This document shows positions 28,340 to 41,973 of a stretch of DNA of 64,000 nucleotides, one piece after another (within the stretch, counting starts at the first letter, position 1; every line of letters starts with the position of its first letter). Source of the stretch: Chrysaora quinquecirrha (taxonomy: Eukaryota; Cnidaria; Scyphozoa; Semaeostomeae; Pelagiidae); contig JACTAT010000087.1 of NCBI GenBank assembly GCA_014526335.1, forward strand, positions 94,500-158,499, given 5' to 3'. Below the pieces are notes generated by a model, which searched no databases, had not been told where the DNA came from, and saw only the letters and a list, made by a program, of their open reading frames with translations. Position numbers and translations under genes: made by a program.

Positions 28340-31300
28340 CTATGAGTAAAGCAATAAGTAAATTAATTAAAGCATCTTATAAATGGATGTAGATATGTTG
28401 GTTTTACTCGACTGATTTTCTCCCTTGAATTGCTTAAAGTGCCTATGAAATGAAATTTTACATTTCAAATCATCACTGTTTACTAGTAGAACAAAATAAT
28501 CTGGTTTTGGTGATGCAATTTTCTTTGGATTTGACGTCAGGGAATCTCCTGATATGCATGGCGGACAATCAAGTACTTCTTGTTTTTTGTGTGACAAAAT
28601 GCGCGCTATTTGTGACGTCACGGAGTTTGCAATCTCTGCAAGAAAGTGCAGTCGTTCAAGCGTTGTACACTGAACATTAAGATCTCTCTCGGAACAACTG
28701 TTAAATATTTCTCCCTGCTAACTTTCTTCCCTTGAAGTAGCCACAGCATGTGTGCTTCTGTGTTATGAATCGTGTTGCAAACCTCGTGACGTCACAATAT
28801 GTTTTTGCTTTGTCACAGCGACCTGTGATTTTCGAAATTCCCTGAAACAACCCTTCCTGCGCACACTTTCTGGCCACGTATCAATTTTTAGCATTAGGTT
28901 GTTTCCAAGTTTCTATTTTTGATAAAAAAGGTTTTAGTAAAATTTCATTTTATAGGCACTTTAACATTTCTTCAGAGAGCATGAATGGTTACAACATTGT
29001 TTTCAAACATTGTTGGTCAAACATTTTTCGACAAACATTGGAAAGAAAACTTTTCACGCAATATTTGACAGTTTGGCCACGTCACAGAACATCCCTCAAC
29101 AAGCAAGCAAAAATGTTTGTAAAGTAGTGTCGAGCAAGCAACCGTGGACAAACGGTAAAACATTGCTTGAACAGCATTTTTTCAGCAAGCAATATTGGGT
29201 GGTTTGGCTACTGCCTAACGAACGCATATTTCAAACAAATTTACGCGAGAGGAGACAAGGATTCAAAAAGAATATTCATGGTTTGGACACGACGACAACA
29301 CGGGAAGCCCAATCAGATGGTTTTGAAAAGTAAGGGGGGTCCATGAAAGATTCTTGAGGCCAAGCCAATTTGAGTAGGCAAAAATTTATTTGCTTTTTTA
29401 GACGCTACCCAAATGGTTTTGCGTGATGCATTTTATTGGACCCTTATTTGACCCATCTCACATAAATTGTGAGGAATATCTCTATTGAAAATGGAGGCAT
29501 ACCCCCATTGCTCTTTGGACACGCCTGTTTGCTGGCCTACCTGAACAAAACGCTAGAAGGTGAAGGTGAAATGGTGTATTTAATGCCAGTCACTCGGATC
29601 GTAGTATTCAGTTAACTAATCGAGACCTCGACCCTGGCTTGATGCTACCGTAGTTGGGGTTCGAACCTCGACCTCGCCGAGTTTCTGACACCACGAGCCA
29701 GCTGGACTAGACTACGACACCACAGCACCTTCAAGGTTCTGGTCCATCTAGGCATGATCTAGGCTAGTCCACCCCTGTACTAAGATATAGCAATGAACTT
29801 ACCGAAATATTTTCGTAGAAGAACAACGGAAGCAATATAAACAGTCAATGAACAGACTTCAGCGACGGCCATCAACCAATGCCATGTTCGTACAGTTAAT
29901 GCAACCATTAGCAATTCAGTTAGAATGAGAGCCGTGAATGAAATCGATACAATATGAATGAAATCATCTTCAAATAGTAGTAGTGCTCCAAACATTATTA
30001 TTCCACCTGAAATTCAAAGAAAAATATTGAAAAACTACACAAAGTCGCGATGGGGACTCGGAGACAGGGCCGTCGGGAGGCAGGGCGGGCCCCGAGGATA
30101 ATAACATCGTAATTGGCATTCACGCCGTTTTAGGGAAGCATATAACAGAATTTCAATTTTTTCTGACCTTTTACCCCGTTAGACCCCCTCTCGAAGGTAC
30201 TGTCGGAGGGAGTCAAGAGACTTAAAAACAACTTGATTAGGTAGGTCTGCCTAAGTATTGTGAAACAAACGACTATGAAGTACGCCAGCGGTGAAGGGAA
30301 GTATTAAACATTCAAGCAAAAATTCCCCTTATATTATGAGTTCCAATATTCAGAGGTCTTGGTTTATTGGTTGTCTCGTTATAACATGAGATAGCTGGGC
30401 GTATATGTAATAAGTCTAGGCGAAGGGCATACAAAAAAGCACAATTTTCATATAGGTCTTAATAACCAAGTACTCGATGTCACATGACGTTACCTTGATA
30501 TATGCTGATTAGAAGCCAAAGGAAGAATGTCTTGAATGATAATATGCGACCCTAAAATCAAGAATAAAAACTTGTCTGTTAATGAGCTGGGAAAAGCGAC
30601 AGTTTTTTCACATGAAAAGAGCTTTCAAAGCATCAGATGTTCTATATGTAACAAACTTCTTATAAATACAGAGTATCTGTAGTCAGGCCATGGTCGAGTT
30701 AACTACTTTTCTTCTTTCTATACTTTTCTTTCTTTTCTTTTTATATTTAAAAAGATTTCTTGTAAAATAATTTCGATGCACGGCCCACTGTAAACCAGTC
30801 GTTTGACTGACGTGGCATCCGCAGGTAAAGAATACAAAATGAATGAATGAAGAATGAATGAATGAATGAATAAATGAATGAATGAATGCCTCATTTCGCC
30901 CCATCGAGATGGTCTATTGATGAGCATTCTATTCATGTTACTGACTACAGTAAACAAATATATTAAAAAAGAAAGATTTACCATTATACCTTGACTAGAT
31001 CTTTGTATAACTCCGGGTATCTCAATGCTATTTCGTCACTGACATCTTCATCAAGGACCAATGAAAATACAGGAGCCATTGTATAAACAGTAGCATAGCT
31101 ACGGTATTAAAAAGAACAATAAAAATAGTTTGCAACAGTAGCACAAAAAAAAATGAAAGTAAAGAACAAAACTGAAAAGTCTCTCGATGCCCGATCAAGG
31201 GTGCCATTGAAATTGCCCCTAGAGCAACAGAAGAATAAACCGTTCATAAATGTCTATGCTTGTAGCGTACGAGATAGCGGTCCCTTCAAATACGCTTTAA

Positions 31301-34300
31301 CTATGGACTGCATGACAACGTAATGAACTCCAGCTTCACACGCCAAAGAAATTGTCGCTCAATTGTTTCCTCACAACTAATGCTAAAATGTTATGATCGA
31401 AGGACCCAATGTCTTTCTACCATAGAAGCTACTAAAAATTTTAATTGAGGAGTCCAAGTGAGAAAACGTACTCTTTCTGTCTATATAGAACTGGCCGTTT
31501 TGATGTAGACAGAAAGGAACAAAGAGCTTGCTTGCCAATAATTTGAAAACAATCCTCGCTGTAATTTTCTTCACAGTTTTGTTTGTCAACCACTAACACT
31601 AATTTTTAAGACTTACAACTTACCCGACCATCAAAAATCCTTGGTAGAGAGACACAGATATGAAGAAAAACGTCAGAGAGAAAACAGCCTGAAAAAATAG
31701 AGAAAACAAATTAGCTACAGTCACACAACAAATGACGTAAAAGTCTTTTGACATGTTTTAATGTTTGTTACATGCTTAATCTCTTCACTATCTATCCCCT
31801 ACTTCTATATTAATGCTAATTTAACTTTGAGATAACAGATAAGCACCTTGAATTACTTAGTCTTTGAGCAGCAAAAAAATTGTGGACACCTTTTTGGACA
31901 AACTTAGGCCCATGCCAAATGATCAAACACTGTCCGTCAAACATTTGAAATTTGCTCGTCAAGCAAAACGTTTCACTGCTTGTTTCGGTCTGTTCCTGAC
32001 GTTTATACTCAAAGGAGTGTCAGATGAAAATAGCTTTTGAGTATATCAAAACATGTTTACACTGTTTCTTGCAACTTAGAATAACCCACTATCTTCATCA
32101 AAATAGGTGCATCCTAATTCATTCAGGACTTGTCAGTAGCGATGGATGGAATTTGAAATTGAAATTTGATATAATAAAAACGTTAGTGAGCTTCTTACCT
32201 GCATCACTGATATAATAAGTCCTCTATGTATGACGAACTGGCTGAGGGCTGCCGATCGTTTATAACTGAAGAAATGAATAGAACAATTTAAAATTAAAAT
32301 CAAATACAAACTAGAAGTGAAAAAAACATGTTATCGATAATATCTCGGCCAATACACAAGATTATATTTAGAATTTAGAGGAATTTTTTGACAAAAAACG
32401 ATATAGCTCTACCGTTATCTTGAACTTTCAAATTTTTATGATTTCATACAGAGGGATGGAAATGGGGTCATCATCATCATCATCATCATCGTCATCATCA
32501 TCATCTTCATCATCATCAACATCACCATCATCCTCATTTTATCTAACAACTCCCAGCAACAGCCAAGAGTTCCAAGTTTTGTGAGCATAAGATATAACCA
32601 AAAGTGAGCGAAAATTATTACCTGTTTCGTCCATGCCAAACTAGCAATCTTCCCAGATGACTAAATTGAGTTATAGAGAAATCTGCAGCTAATGAAGCTT
32701 GCTTTCCTTCCTACAATAAAATTGAAACATATTAACCAACACCATCTGTACTCCAAAATATAGATCATGATCACCCCTTGAGCCTATCGGGTATAATTTA
32801 AACAGGACCTTCTAAAAATCTTTGACAATAAGAAAATCTGATAGTAACTCTTTAATTGATATGATCAAAATTGGATCTTCTTCAAGGACTAGACACCTTA
32901 AGATAATATATCTTTAAACCTTGTAATAATAATAATAATGATGATGATGATTAAAATAGCAAAACTCTAATACATGTTTATGGGGGAAGTTTCTTATGAA
33001 AAAGAGACTGTATCTATCTTTGATCACAAGACTTGCCATAAAATTAGTTCCATTACCTCTTCGGTGACACTCTACGTCTCCCGTACGAAACTACTGCATA
33101 ACTTATATAACATATTACCTTTCCGACAATCCCGACGCCTGCATCCGCCATTTGTATCATGCTGACGTCATTTCCTCCATCTCCAATTGCGCATGTTCGT
33201 TTTCCAGTATGAACCATAAGAAGGCGTACGATCTCAGCTTTTTGCGTTGGAGTGCATCGGCAAACTACGACAGCCGGACATTGAACCGCAAGCTCCATGA
33301 ACTCATGCTCATAATGTCGTAACACAACCTAATTATAAGAAAATTTAAGTTACACTGTTGCTGCAAAATATCGAGTAACGAACGTTTTTGAGTGAGCTAG
33401 GCACACACACTTACTGTCGCAAGGTATGGGTTTCTGTGCACAGGGGCTTACTGTTTACTGAGCACAGGGGTTTACTGAATATCCCAGGGCAAATTTATGC
33501 AGTACGACCCCAGTCCTTGCTCCAATCTCGTGATTCCTTTTCCCTGTTTGCCTGGAATTACAGAGCTTACAACTCTCCTCACTCTTCATAACGATTTTGA
33601 TCTTGGTGGAAGTCGAACCAATTATGAAAGATTTCGAGTTCGTCTCGCTCAGAACTTTGCCATTTTGACCGTACAAAGTCGTACAAGGTGAAGGTGAAGC
33701 AAAAGGTGGAGGTGAAATGGTGTATTCAACGCTAGTGGCAAGGATCTCAGACGTATATGAACGAACTAATGAGACCTCGACCTTTGCCGTGGCGCTACCG
33801 TTGTTTGGGCTCGAACCCGACCTCATTAAGCTCCTGACACCATGAGCCAGCTGATTAGACCACGACGCCACAGCAGCTTCAAAGAACTTTTCTTGATTTT
33901 AAACTTGGGAAATGTTTGGGAATTTTTTCATCACACACTCTTTAAAGACTAGTTTTGGGTGACAGAAAGATAAGTATAATTTCTCGTTGGGCTCTTCAAC
34001 TCAGTTTTGATTCGCAACCTCGCTGTACCTTGTAAGCTGACTGGTGTTCAAAACACAATGACGACCAAGCTTAACAATTCAATTTGCAAACTTCGATCCA
34101 CATAGGGATATGTGTTCTGTTTTAGTTATTTGTTTCGGGCTGTTTCTGACGTTACGTTCTCGGATAAAAAGTATTTATATGTTTTCAGTTTCAAAAAACT
34201 CCTAGGAAAAATGCTGGATGCAAATACACAGTTAATAAAACCAGACTTACTATACTTAAATTAAACTATACTTACATCAAGGGAATCTCCTTTGATAACA

Positions 34301-37300
34301 AGTGCATGATCCCCTTTTCTTCTGAACGAGTTCAATTCAAGATGGGCCTCCGATCTATTGCTCACCTGAAAAACAAAAATCAGTTTTGAAGGGCCAGGAA
34401 TTAGAGGTACACCGATCTTTAACAATGATCAATAAATTTTTAAAAGAAACTACAGGAGAAAAAACTGTCGATTTCAACTTCAACGACTATCAGTTCAATT
34501 CGCTTAACTGTCATTGAAATCACTTGTATCGTCAGCTTGCAAAAATCCACCAACAATAAATTTTCTACTTCGCATTCTTTTGACAACAACCTTATATGAA
34601 ACATCAGCCTATGATACGTCGTCACGTAAACGAGGCTTAAAGTACATTGAAAAAATATTCAACTTGAACATAGACTTGCCACACAATTCCCTAACTTTTG
34701 CCCACATCAAATTGAATTGAACTGAATAGACCTTTTCAAAGAAGCCTGGGTCGGATGCGACATTTTCTGAAAAATGGTAGACATTTAGGGGAATCCTCTC
34801 CGTTTGCAACGACTGGAATTACGGTCGTTTTATTAGAGGTAGTTCAGCAAATTTTGCTCGAAACTCACGAATAACTGAAGTAAAAGAGAGTAAAAAAACC
34901 TGCAACAATAAATGTTGAAAATACAGTATGTGCAGATGTTCAGGAAAAAAGATACAAGCAACTCACAAACAGAAATACATCATAAAATGCCCCCTTGAGC
35001 AAATACAGTGGGATTTGAAGCCTTTCTTTCATTTTTATTCGAATTCAACGTGAATTTGAAGTAAAATTTGATGCACAACATCTCCTGAAATGACCGTAAT
35101 TCCAGTTGTTGCACGCGGAGAGGATTCCCTTGCTTGAAATGTCTACCATTTTCCAGAAATATGTTGCACCCGACCCAGACCTCTTTGAAAAGTTCTATCG
35201 TTGTTGTTGTTGGCATCAGTCAGTTTGAGCGTCGACAATTCAATTCGATAGCGACAACTAGTAAGTCTATCTTCAACATACCGGTTTGAATGAATAGATA
35301 CTTTGAGTCTTGGAAACCAGTCTTGAACTCTGAGCAATGCATATTGCTGTTTCCATTTTATCACCAGTCAGCATCCAGATCTTAGAAAAAAAGAAACCAA
35401 TTCGTCAGCCAAATATGCAATTCAGCAGTTCATTCACTTGTCGGCTACCAACAGCACAAGAAGAACAGATATCAACTAATCAAGTTGACGATGATGGTGA
35501 AAATGAAATGGTGTATTTAAAGCCAGTCGCTAGGATCTCAGCGAGATGAAGTAACGAGACCTCGCCGCTGGCTGTGACACAACTGTGGCTGGTGCTCGAA
35601 CCCCGTCCTCACTAAGCTCTTGACACCACAGGCTTACGCTTAGTTTCTAGTTCCTAGGTGTTTTCCAGTACCCGGAAACATCCCATTTCTGCTGCTTGCA
35701 GGTGTGGCTAATTTTAAGGTCTCATTTACCCATCAGTCATTTTTGAAATATCAACGCCAGGCCGACCTCTTCACTGGCACTTCGGGTCTTCACAGCCAGA
35801 GGATTTCTCACATCCGGTGGTTCTTAAGTTTTCAAGTGATTTTGATACAGGCCCGCTATGGTATGTAATCGTCCGAGCTAAAGCGAAGTGATATGGACAT
35901 GGGAAGCTAGCATACCTTAATCCCTGCATTCCGAAGTAATTCCAGAGTAGGCCGAACATCAGTTTGTAGTTTATCTTCTACGCCAGTTAAACAAAGTAGT
36001 TCCAAATCGTATTCAAGACTCTCTTGCACAGCAAGGACCTAAAATGAACATCATTAGTAAATGTTAGTTACCAACAAATATCTAACACCAATACAGATCT
36101 GATCTTACTTAACACTCATTACTGTATGTTAAACAGGCGATCACATTGCAAAAGATTGAAGCAATGGCCCTATGCAATTAAAAATTCACTCGACGAGGTT
36201 AAAAATATAAAAGAAAGCATTTCTAATTTGAGTTAAAGCGGAAGTGAGTGTCTGGTCTCCCTGTATGGGCCTCTTCCAGGGTCTCGGTGCCGTTTCGAGG
36301 CTGTGGCTGAAAATTGTTGGTAACTTTCTCATTCATATTTGCAAAATTTCCCACCCGCCCTCCCATTCCTGTGTGCTGGATAGTTACTGGCCATACCTTT
36401 CTGACATGCCTTGTACACAGGCCCACGGGAAAAAACAGGTTTTTCTTCACCAAACCCCAACCTTTGGACTGAAATTTGGATTATTTGCAATTGGGCCTGT
36501 GTACATTCGCCCAACTTGCTCCTATGATGACAGAACACTGGCCATCTTGCTAACTTGTTATGTTAGACATAAGGCTCAACAGCTCTGAGGGGCATGGCCA
36601 AAATTAATGGTGGCTCGGAATTTTGGGTTTGTGGTTGCGAACGACCAAGTTTTAAAACAGTATTATGGAAGAAGTTAAGTTAGAAAACATGTTTTTTTTC
36701 TCTCGAGTTTTTCTTTCCTTTCTACATAAAACTCATCAAATTCAAATTTAGGACCTTCCGTACCAATTAATAGTCTTGATGCAAACAAGTTGATTTGAAA
36801 GTAAACTTATCCCTTTTTTAAACGCCCCCTTGAATACACGCCAAGGGCGTTTGATCAAAGTAGTAAGATATAACTCTAAATGCAGACATACCTTACTATT
36901 TCTGTCTTCAATAGACAATTTTGCTTGTGAGTAGCGATACTGGAAATGAATAAAAAACATGAATATCAGCAATAAAATGATGATCAAACTAATTCTATTT
37001 GCATTTTCACCCATAAACTGGTTCCTTTAAATATTCATAAAACCGTAGGTAAAGTTGTTAACTAAAGTACGAGCAATACTGCTACAAAAAAAGAAAATAC
37101 CTCAAAATCGGCATATTGATCCTCTGATAATATTTTCTTAGCTACAACGAGTGTCCGCAGTCCTTCTCGTGCCATATTACCACACTAAAAAGAACATAAA
37201 AATCATATAAAAGAGTATTTCCTAGCTTTCTTAAGCTAGAGGGCTGACAGCACTAGATTCGTAGAGAAATTGCAAGTGTTCTTTTAGAGGAAGACAAGTA

Positions 37301-39412
37301 GCAAGCCTGACATAATAAATTAAGTAGTGGCAAAACATTTGTCTTAAAGACTCAGCTAATGCATCAGAATGGAAGGTGAAGAAATTTGGCAAGTCGAATG
37401 TCTCATTTTCAGCTAACGATTCAGCTAAAAGCCACGTATCTCGTTAAAGCGATGTACCTTAGGTCCTCGCCTCGCAAAACGATCAAACATTGTTTGTCAA
37501 ACATGTTTGATTGTTAAGCATTATTCGAGCGCTGTGCAACGCCACCGAGCTTTGCTTGACAAGCAAAATAAACTGAATTTGTTTTGCTTGGCGCATGCAA
37601 ACATGTTGGATGAGCAATGTTATGCGACCTGACCAAACGGTGAAACATTTTGCTTGATAATTATTGTAAATTCTCAACGCAATTCTATAACTTTGGTGAC
37701 GATCACAGGATACTTGAAACACACAATTTAAAAAATATCGCTTTTTGCGTCAAATGTCAAATGTTTGGCAAACAATGTTTGATCGTTTGGCCAGAGTCTT
37801 AAACATACAAAACCAAACAAATCAAATATCAGCAACATCGCAACTTCCTTTTACGAAATGAGATCAGGAAGGTAAGAAGTAGCTTTTACCTCTTCTTCTA
37901 ACCAATCATTGTACTGAACTCGACTGTTCATAACAGTATCAGCACCTTTCATGTAAAAAGTGATCTCTCCAGTTTTTTCTTCCTAAAGATCAACAAAATG
38001 TGAGATAAGAAGAAAATCTTTAAATAAATCTGGATTCCAAGGGGATTCCAACGACTTCACGTTTCTGGAATGACTGTTATCATCCGGTCATTGAAGCGTA
38101 ATTAATAAATATACTGAAAGCCTGACTGTCCGCTATACTGGGCAAAAACTAAGGGAAGATTTTGTGGAAAGTTAGAGGTGAAAGAAATAGATCTGAATTG
38201 AGTTTTGAATATACGTAAATTAATGCAAATGGTTAGTCCATTTTCGTTGAAAACTGCAGAGGAACCTTAACAAAACGAACTCCAATGTCCGCTGTAAATA
38301 TGTCCGCTGTATGGAGGTTCGTTTTTTTACATAGATATGACCTATGGGGTTAAAATATCTGTCCGCTTTTCGGAGCTGTCCAATAATAGAGGTTGAACTA
38401 TAAGTTGATTGAAAGCATTCTGATGTGTTAGAAGAATGAGAAAAATGTTGCAAGTGAGTTCTCGGACGCTCTAGGCTACGTTTGCACGAGAGAAAGTGGA
38501 TGGGATCCAGAATTTCTAGCTATGGTACGGATAGGCCTTCCGTTTACACAAGACACTGATGCGATCCATCTGCATACACGTACAAAAGAAGACCAGCTCT
38601 AAACTGGAACGCTTTTCAAAGCGATTCAAAAGTAGGTCGGTTCGCGGACTAGAAATGGATCGAATCTGCGAAATTGTGTGTTAACGCAAGGCCTATTCCT
38701 ACCAAAAGTAGATCGGATCCACTTTAGGTACGATCCATTTTTGCTCATATAAACGGGTTCTGACAAATTTCGCATCTGTCCACCCTTGTGAGGTTGACCA
38801 ATGATTACCCAGGGTATTCTTTCAAGAACATCATTCAGGCCCCGGGGGGATAAGCTGCTGTTCTGCATCAGCTGTCTCGTTAGGCCGAGGCTGTACTAGG
38901 GGAGATGTTGTGCGCGATACTGCCATGTGGCACATATTCCCTCGATGTCTCCCGGTTCAGCCACCTCGAAAACTTTGTAGCGCACGACAAAATTTGTAGG
39001 AAGAGACACGCAAATATTTCTGAGAGAACAGAAAAATTTCTTGTCTCGGCGACTATTGCTCTTTTGTCACTCGCATTTTAGCCACCTTGAGAGACACGCT
39101 GCGTGACAGTGTCAGTCGCGATATGTCTCTTAGTTTAGCCAGGCCTTTAACCTATCCGCTTTACTTGCAACTCTAACTGTTAGTGGTAAATCATCGAGAG
39201 AGGGAGAGGGGCAATGTGCTTTTAATAAATTGTAAAAATCTTTTTCTAACCTGTATAACAATACCCATTCTTTTTGTTTCTGATGTGAAAGGGAACATCT
39301 GCAGAATTTTATAGCTTTGTATTTGACCAGATTGAGTCCTGAGTTGCATAGAGTGAAGATCACGGTAAATTAAAGTCAGTCCGACGCTTTCTGTCCATTT
39401 TACAAGAGCAAC
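28206..39412 (-). CDS. ATP9B: Class-2 P4-ATPase (ATP9A/ATP9B-like), 3' half, block B copy with intact C-terminus
   Basis: Second copy of the 3' half. Minus-strand exons: 39412-39251, 37982-37890, 37184-37101, 36939-36892, 36038-35916, 35380-35282, 34365-34276, 33328-33119, 32710-32622, 32265-32199, 31688-31624, 31098-30990, 30551-30494, 30006-29803 and 28339-28206 with stop TAA. Exon lengths match block A exactly. The exons I compared in detail (TGDK, GDGGND, KYFG and the 36038-35916 exon) differ only at silent sites or not at all. The block stops at an N gap just before the exon that would match 17664-17485. Adding the 5' exons of block C and the two A-only exons, the recovered coding sequence totals about 1,090 codons. 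With the two missing exons this is close to the ATP9B family length. I read this as the other allele of block A; a true tandem duplicate is possible but less likely. Confidence 0.9.
29559..29732 (-). mobile_element. tRNA-derived SINE, family 1, best-preserved copy (block B)
   Basis: Read on the minus strand it has a perfect B box GGTTCGAACC about 50 bp from the 5' end, then a body ending in the ACCATTTCACCTTCACCTT tail. In block A only a remnant of the head survives at about 4437-4490. Confidence 0.75.
32467..32525. repeat. (TCA)n microsatellite, short allele
   Basis: Block B counterpart of 9146-9416, with about 20 triplets. Confidence 0.9.
33119..33328 (-). CDS. ATP9B: P4-ATPase hinge exon ([10 protein letters not shown]), block B
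   Basis: Same exon as 10204-9995 with no amino-acid difference visible. Acceptor and donor are conserved. Flanking intron sequence for several hundred bases on each side is also nearly identical, which supports allelic rather than ancient paralogous origin. Confidence 0.95.
33690..33870 (-). mobile_element. tRNA-derived SINE, family 1 (block B allele of 10568-10745)
   Basis: Same insertion site as the block A copy with few differences. Confidence 0.7.
34729..35195. mobile_element. TA-flanked MITE, 467 bp, block B only
   Basis: Inverted ends GACCTTTTCAAAGAAGCCTG and (right, inward) GAACTTTTCAAAGAGGTCTG continue for about 110 bp through GGTAGACATTT and GGAATCCTCTCCG. TA flanks both sides (34727-34728 and 35196-35197). 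Block A lacks it near 11640. A single related end occurs at 58385-58450. Confidence 0.8.
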
Positions 39413-40336
39413 CTAGAAAAAGAATAATTAAAGATATTTAGTGGATACGAACTACTGTTGTGGTCCACCACATCAAACGAAGAATCCACCACAGTACGCA
39501 AAAAATACCACCGCATCAAGCATAATAACCCACCACATCAAACATAATAACCCACCACAGTAGTGCGTAGCCACCACTGTAGTGTGTATAGATTCGATAA
39601 AGCAAAATGAAATCATCAACCTTTCAACTAACGTAAGAGATTCAGCAATTATACCCGAGAAACCATGTCACTCAGTGGTACCAGAGAAAAAACTAGGGGA
39701 CCTCCACAGCAGTATAGATTTTTTATACCGTATTTCCAGAATAAACACCCTCCCTCGAATAAGCGCCCGTTTTTGGATTTGGGTGCCAATCAAGTTGTTC
39801 CCACCACTCCGTTGCTGGTAGTTGTGCAAGTTCTTGATGTGAGGAATTAAGGGACACCTTTTGCCGGTCGCTGCCAAACATAGTTTTCCCAAGAACGTTA
39901 GCTGATAATTGCTCCTCTTTGAGAAGGCTTTTTAAACAAGCGTCCCGGGCATTATCGAAGAAATACGGTATGTCGTGCTGGTATTAATGCTACAAACTGG
40001 CACTGATATGAGACGCCTGAGCCGGTGGTGTTTCCCTCTGCGGGGTTTCACAGCATGCGTTCCCAGAAGCTCTTCCAAAAAAGGTACCACCTCCACTGTG
40101 GCTTAGGTTGGCCGATATTAGCTATTAAGAACTACAGAAACGCCTTGAACTTCAAAAATGGGGGTCGTTTAGGGAGGTTACATGTTCTCCTGCTTCCTAG
40201 TGTTCTGTAGGATTATTATGAAACTGATAGACAAGCGGATTGACAGGGGAGATTTTACCTGATCCCTGTTTCCTGATATTCCCTTGTTTCCTTTTAATTT
40301 TTTAAAATATCGCATGTTCCTCGAACCCCTAAAAGA

Positions 40337-40836
40337 NNNNNNNNNNNNNNNNNNNNNNNNNNNNNNNNNNNNNNNNNNNNNNNNNNNNNNNNNNNNNNNN
40401 NNNNNNNNNNNNNNNNNNNNNNNNNNNNNNNNNNNNNNNNNNNNNNNNNNNNNNNNNNNNNNNNNNNNNNNNNNNNNNNNNNNNNNNNNNNNNNNNNNNN
40501 NNNNNNNNNNNNNNNNNNNNNNNNNNNNNNNNNNNNNNNNNNNNNNNNNNNNNNNNNNNNNNNNNNNNNNNNNNNNNNNNNNNNNNNNNNNNNNNNNNNN
40601 NNNNNNNNNNNNNNNNNNNNNNNNNNNNNNNNNNNNNNNNNNNNNNNNNNNNNNNNNNNNNNNNNNNNNNNNNNNNNNNNNNNNNNNNNNNNNNNNNNNN
40701 NNNNNNNNNNNNNNNNNNNNNNNNNNNNNNNNNNNNNNNNNNNNNNNNNNNNNNNNNNNNNNNNNNNNNNNNNNNNNNNNNNNNNNNNNNNNNNNNNNNN
40801 NNNNNNNNNNNNNNNNNNNNNNNNNNNNNNNNNNNN
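40337..40836. other. Assembly gap, 500 N
   Basis: A second run of exactly 500 N, between the end of block B and the unique block C. Confidence 1.
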
Positions 40837-41169
40837 AAATACTCTCCTATTTCAGGTTTGCAGTTTTATTGATTTTGCAGCTTCAGGGAAGGGTGTTTTT
40901 TTCAGTAAATTCTGGAATACATGTACATTCTTTTTATAGGGTCATTCCATAAAAAGTCACTTAACAAGTGACACGTGCATTTCACAAAGTTCTAAAGGGC
41001 ATGTATCGAAAAATTTCTCCACTACTCGGAGCGCCCTTCTTCTAAGAGCTCACTTCGCTTATCCGTCCTGCATAAGGACCTCATCTTCCTAAACTCCAAT
41101 GGGCCCCGAGCGTCTTCGTTACGCCACTGAGGAAAACCCATCAATTATCTTGATTTGCTCCACCAAAAG

Positions 41170-41660
41170 TCTGTTTCTCTAGCTTTCCGTAATGTGGCGG
41201 AGATTTTTTCTTACGAAATTCAGCGGTGGCGAGAATGGTGAGAAACGCCTTGTGGAGAGCGAGTATGACTCTCGATCTATGCTTGTGGGTTCGATTCACA
41301 CGAAGGTCAAACTCGTCACGAAGAATGAGGAGAGTCGCCAGCTCTCTATCGTTCCAGACAAAGGCAAAAGGAATCACTAGGTGCTATCACATCGAAGGGA
41401 AGGACAGAGGTTGCACTGCTGCGGTCGACTTTTGATTGGCCTTCCTGTGCTAAGCACAGAAATCCAGACCTTACGAAGATAGCGAGTCAAAATCGTAATG
41501 AAGAGTGAGGATAGTCGAACGCTCTCTGTTATGCCAGCAGCAGGCAAAAGGAATCAAGAGGTGTGGTCACACCGAGAGGAAGGACTGGGGTTGCACTGCT
41601 TAGATAAGCCCTGGGCTAATCAGTGATCCCCCTGTGCTAACAACAGAAACCTATACCTTG
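41170..41660. repeat. Dispersed repeat, two tandem degenerate copies; relatives at 10295-10560 and 33420-33680
   Basis: Blocks such as AAAGGCAAAAGGAATCA, GGTTGCACTGCT and CTGTGCTAA..ACAGAAA..CC..ACCTT occur twice here, and inverted in the ATPase intron near 10300-10560. The segment ends in (ATCA)n at about 41685-41715. Confidence 0.55.
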
Positions 41661-41807
41661 CAAATATATCAAGTGCAGGAACCTATCAATCAATCAATCA
41701 ATCAATCAATTAATCAGAGGTAACCCAAAATGATCTCCGCCTCGCTGCACTGGAAAAGAAAGCAGTAGATGTGAAAAAAATCTATGAAAATTCAAACAAA
41801 TAAATAC

Positions 41808-41973
41808 CATTTCATTTTGCGTAAGCGTTCCAGTTTTGTCCGACAGAAGATAATTGATTCTTCCAAGTTCTTCAGGTATCGTGCTACTTCTGACAACAGT
41901 TTCAGGGATTTTCTTATCTCGTCCAATCATCCATGAGTACACTAATTTTGCCATATCTAAATTCACTCTCAAA
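41808..41973 (-). CDS. ATP9B: P4-ATPase exon with the catalytic aspartate (DKTGT)
   Basis: This 166-bp exon encodes [18 protein letters not shown], then [20 protein letters not shown] and QNEM. The Asp of DKTGT is the residue autophosphorylated in all P-type ATPases. The donor is ATG|gtattt. It is the leftmost ATPase exon in block C, about 970 bp from the N gap. The next expected exon, with the family motif FKxLHLG, is not in the sequence between here and the gap. Confidence 0.95.

Larger units (their letters stand above)
25055..40336 (+). repeat. 15.3-kb block duplicated from 2009-17180 (copy B), bounded by N gaps
   Basis: Copy B occupies the whole interval between two 500-N runs and has no unique flank. 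This is the pattern expected of an alternative-haplotype contig placed in a scaffold. Confidence 0.95.

Noticed and set aside
40284..40952. Long ORF spanning the second N gap
   Set aside because: Same artefact; the flanks show no protein similarity.
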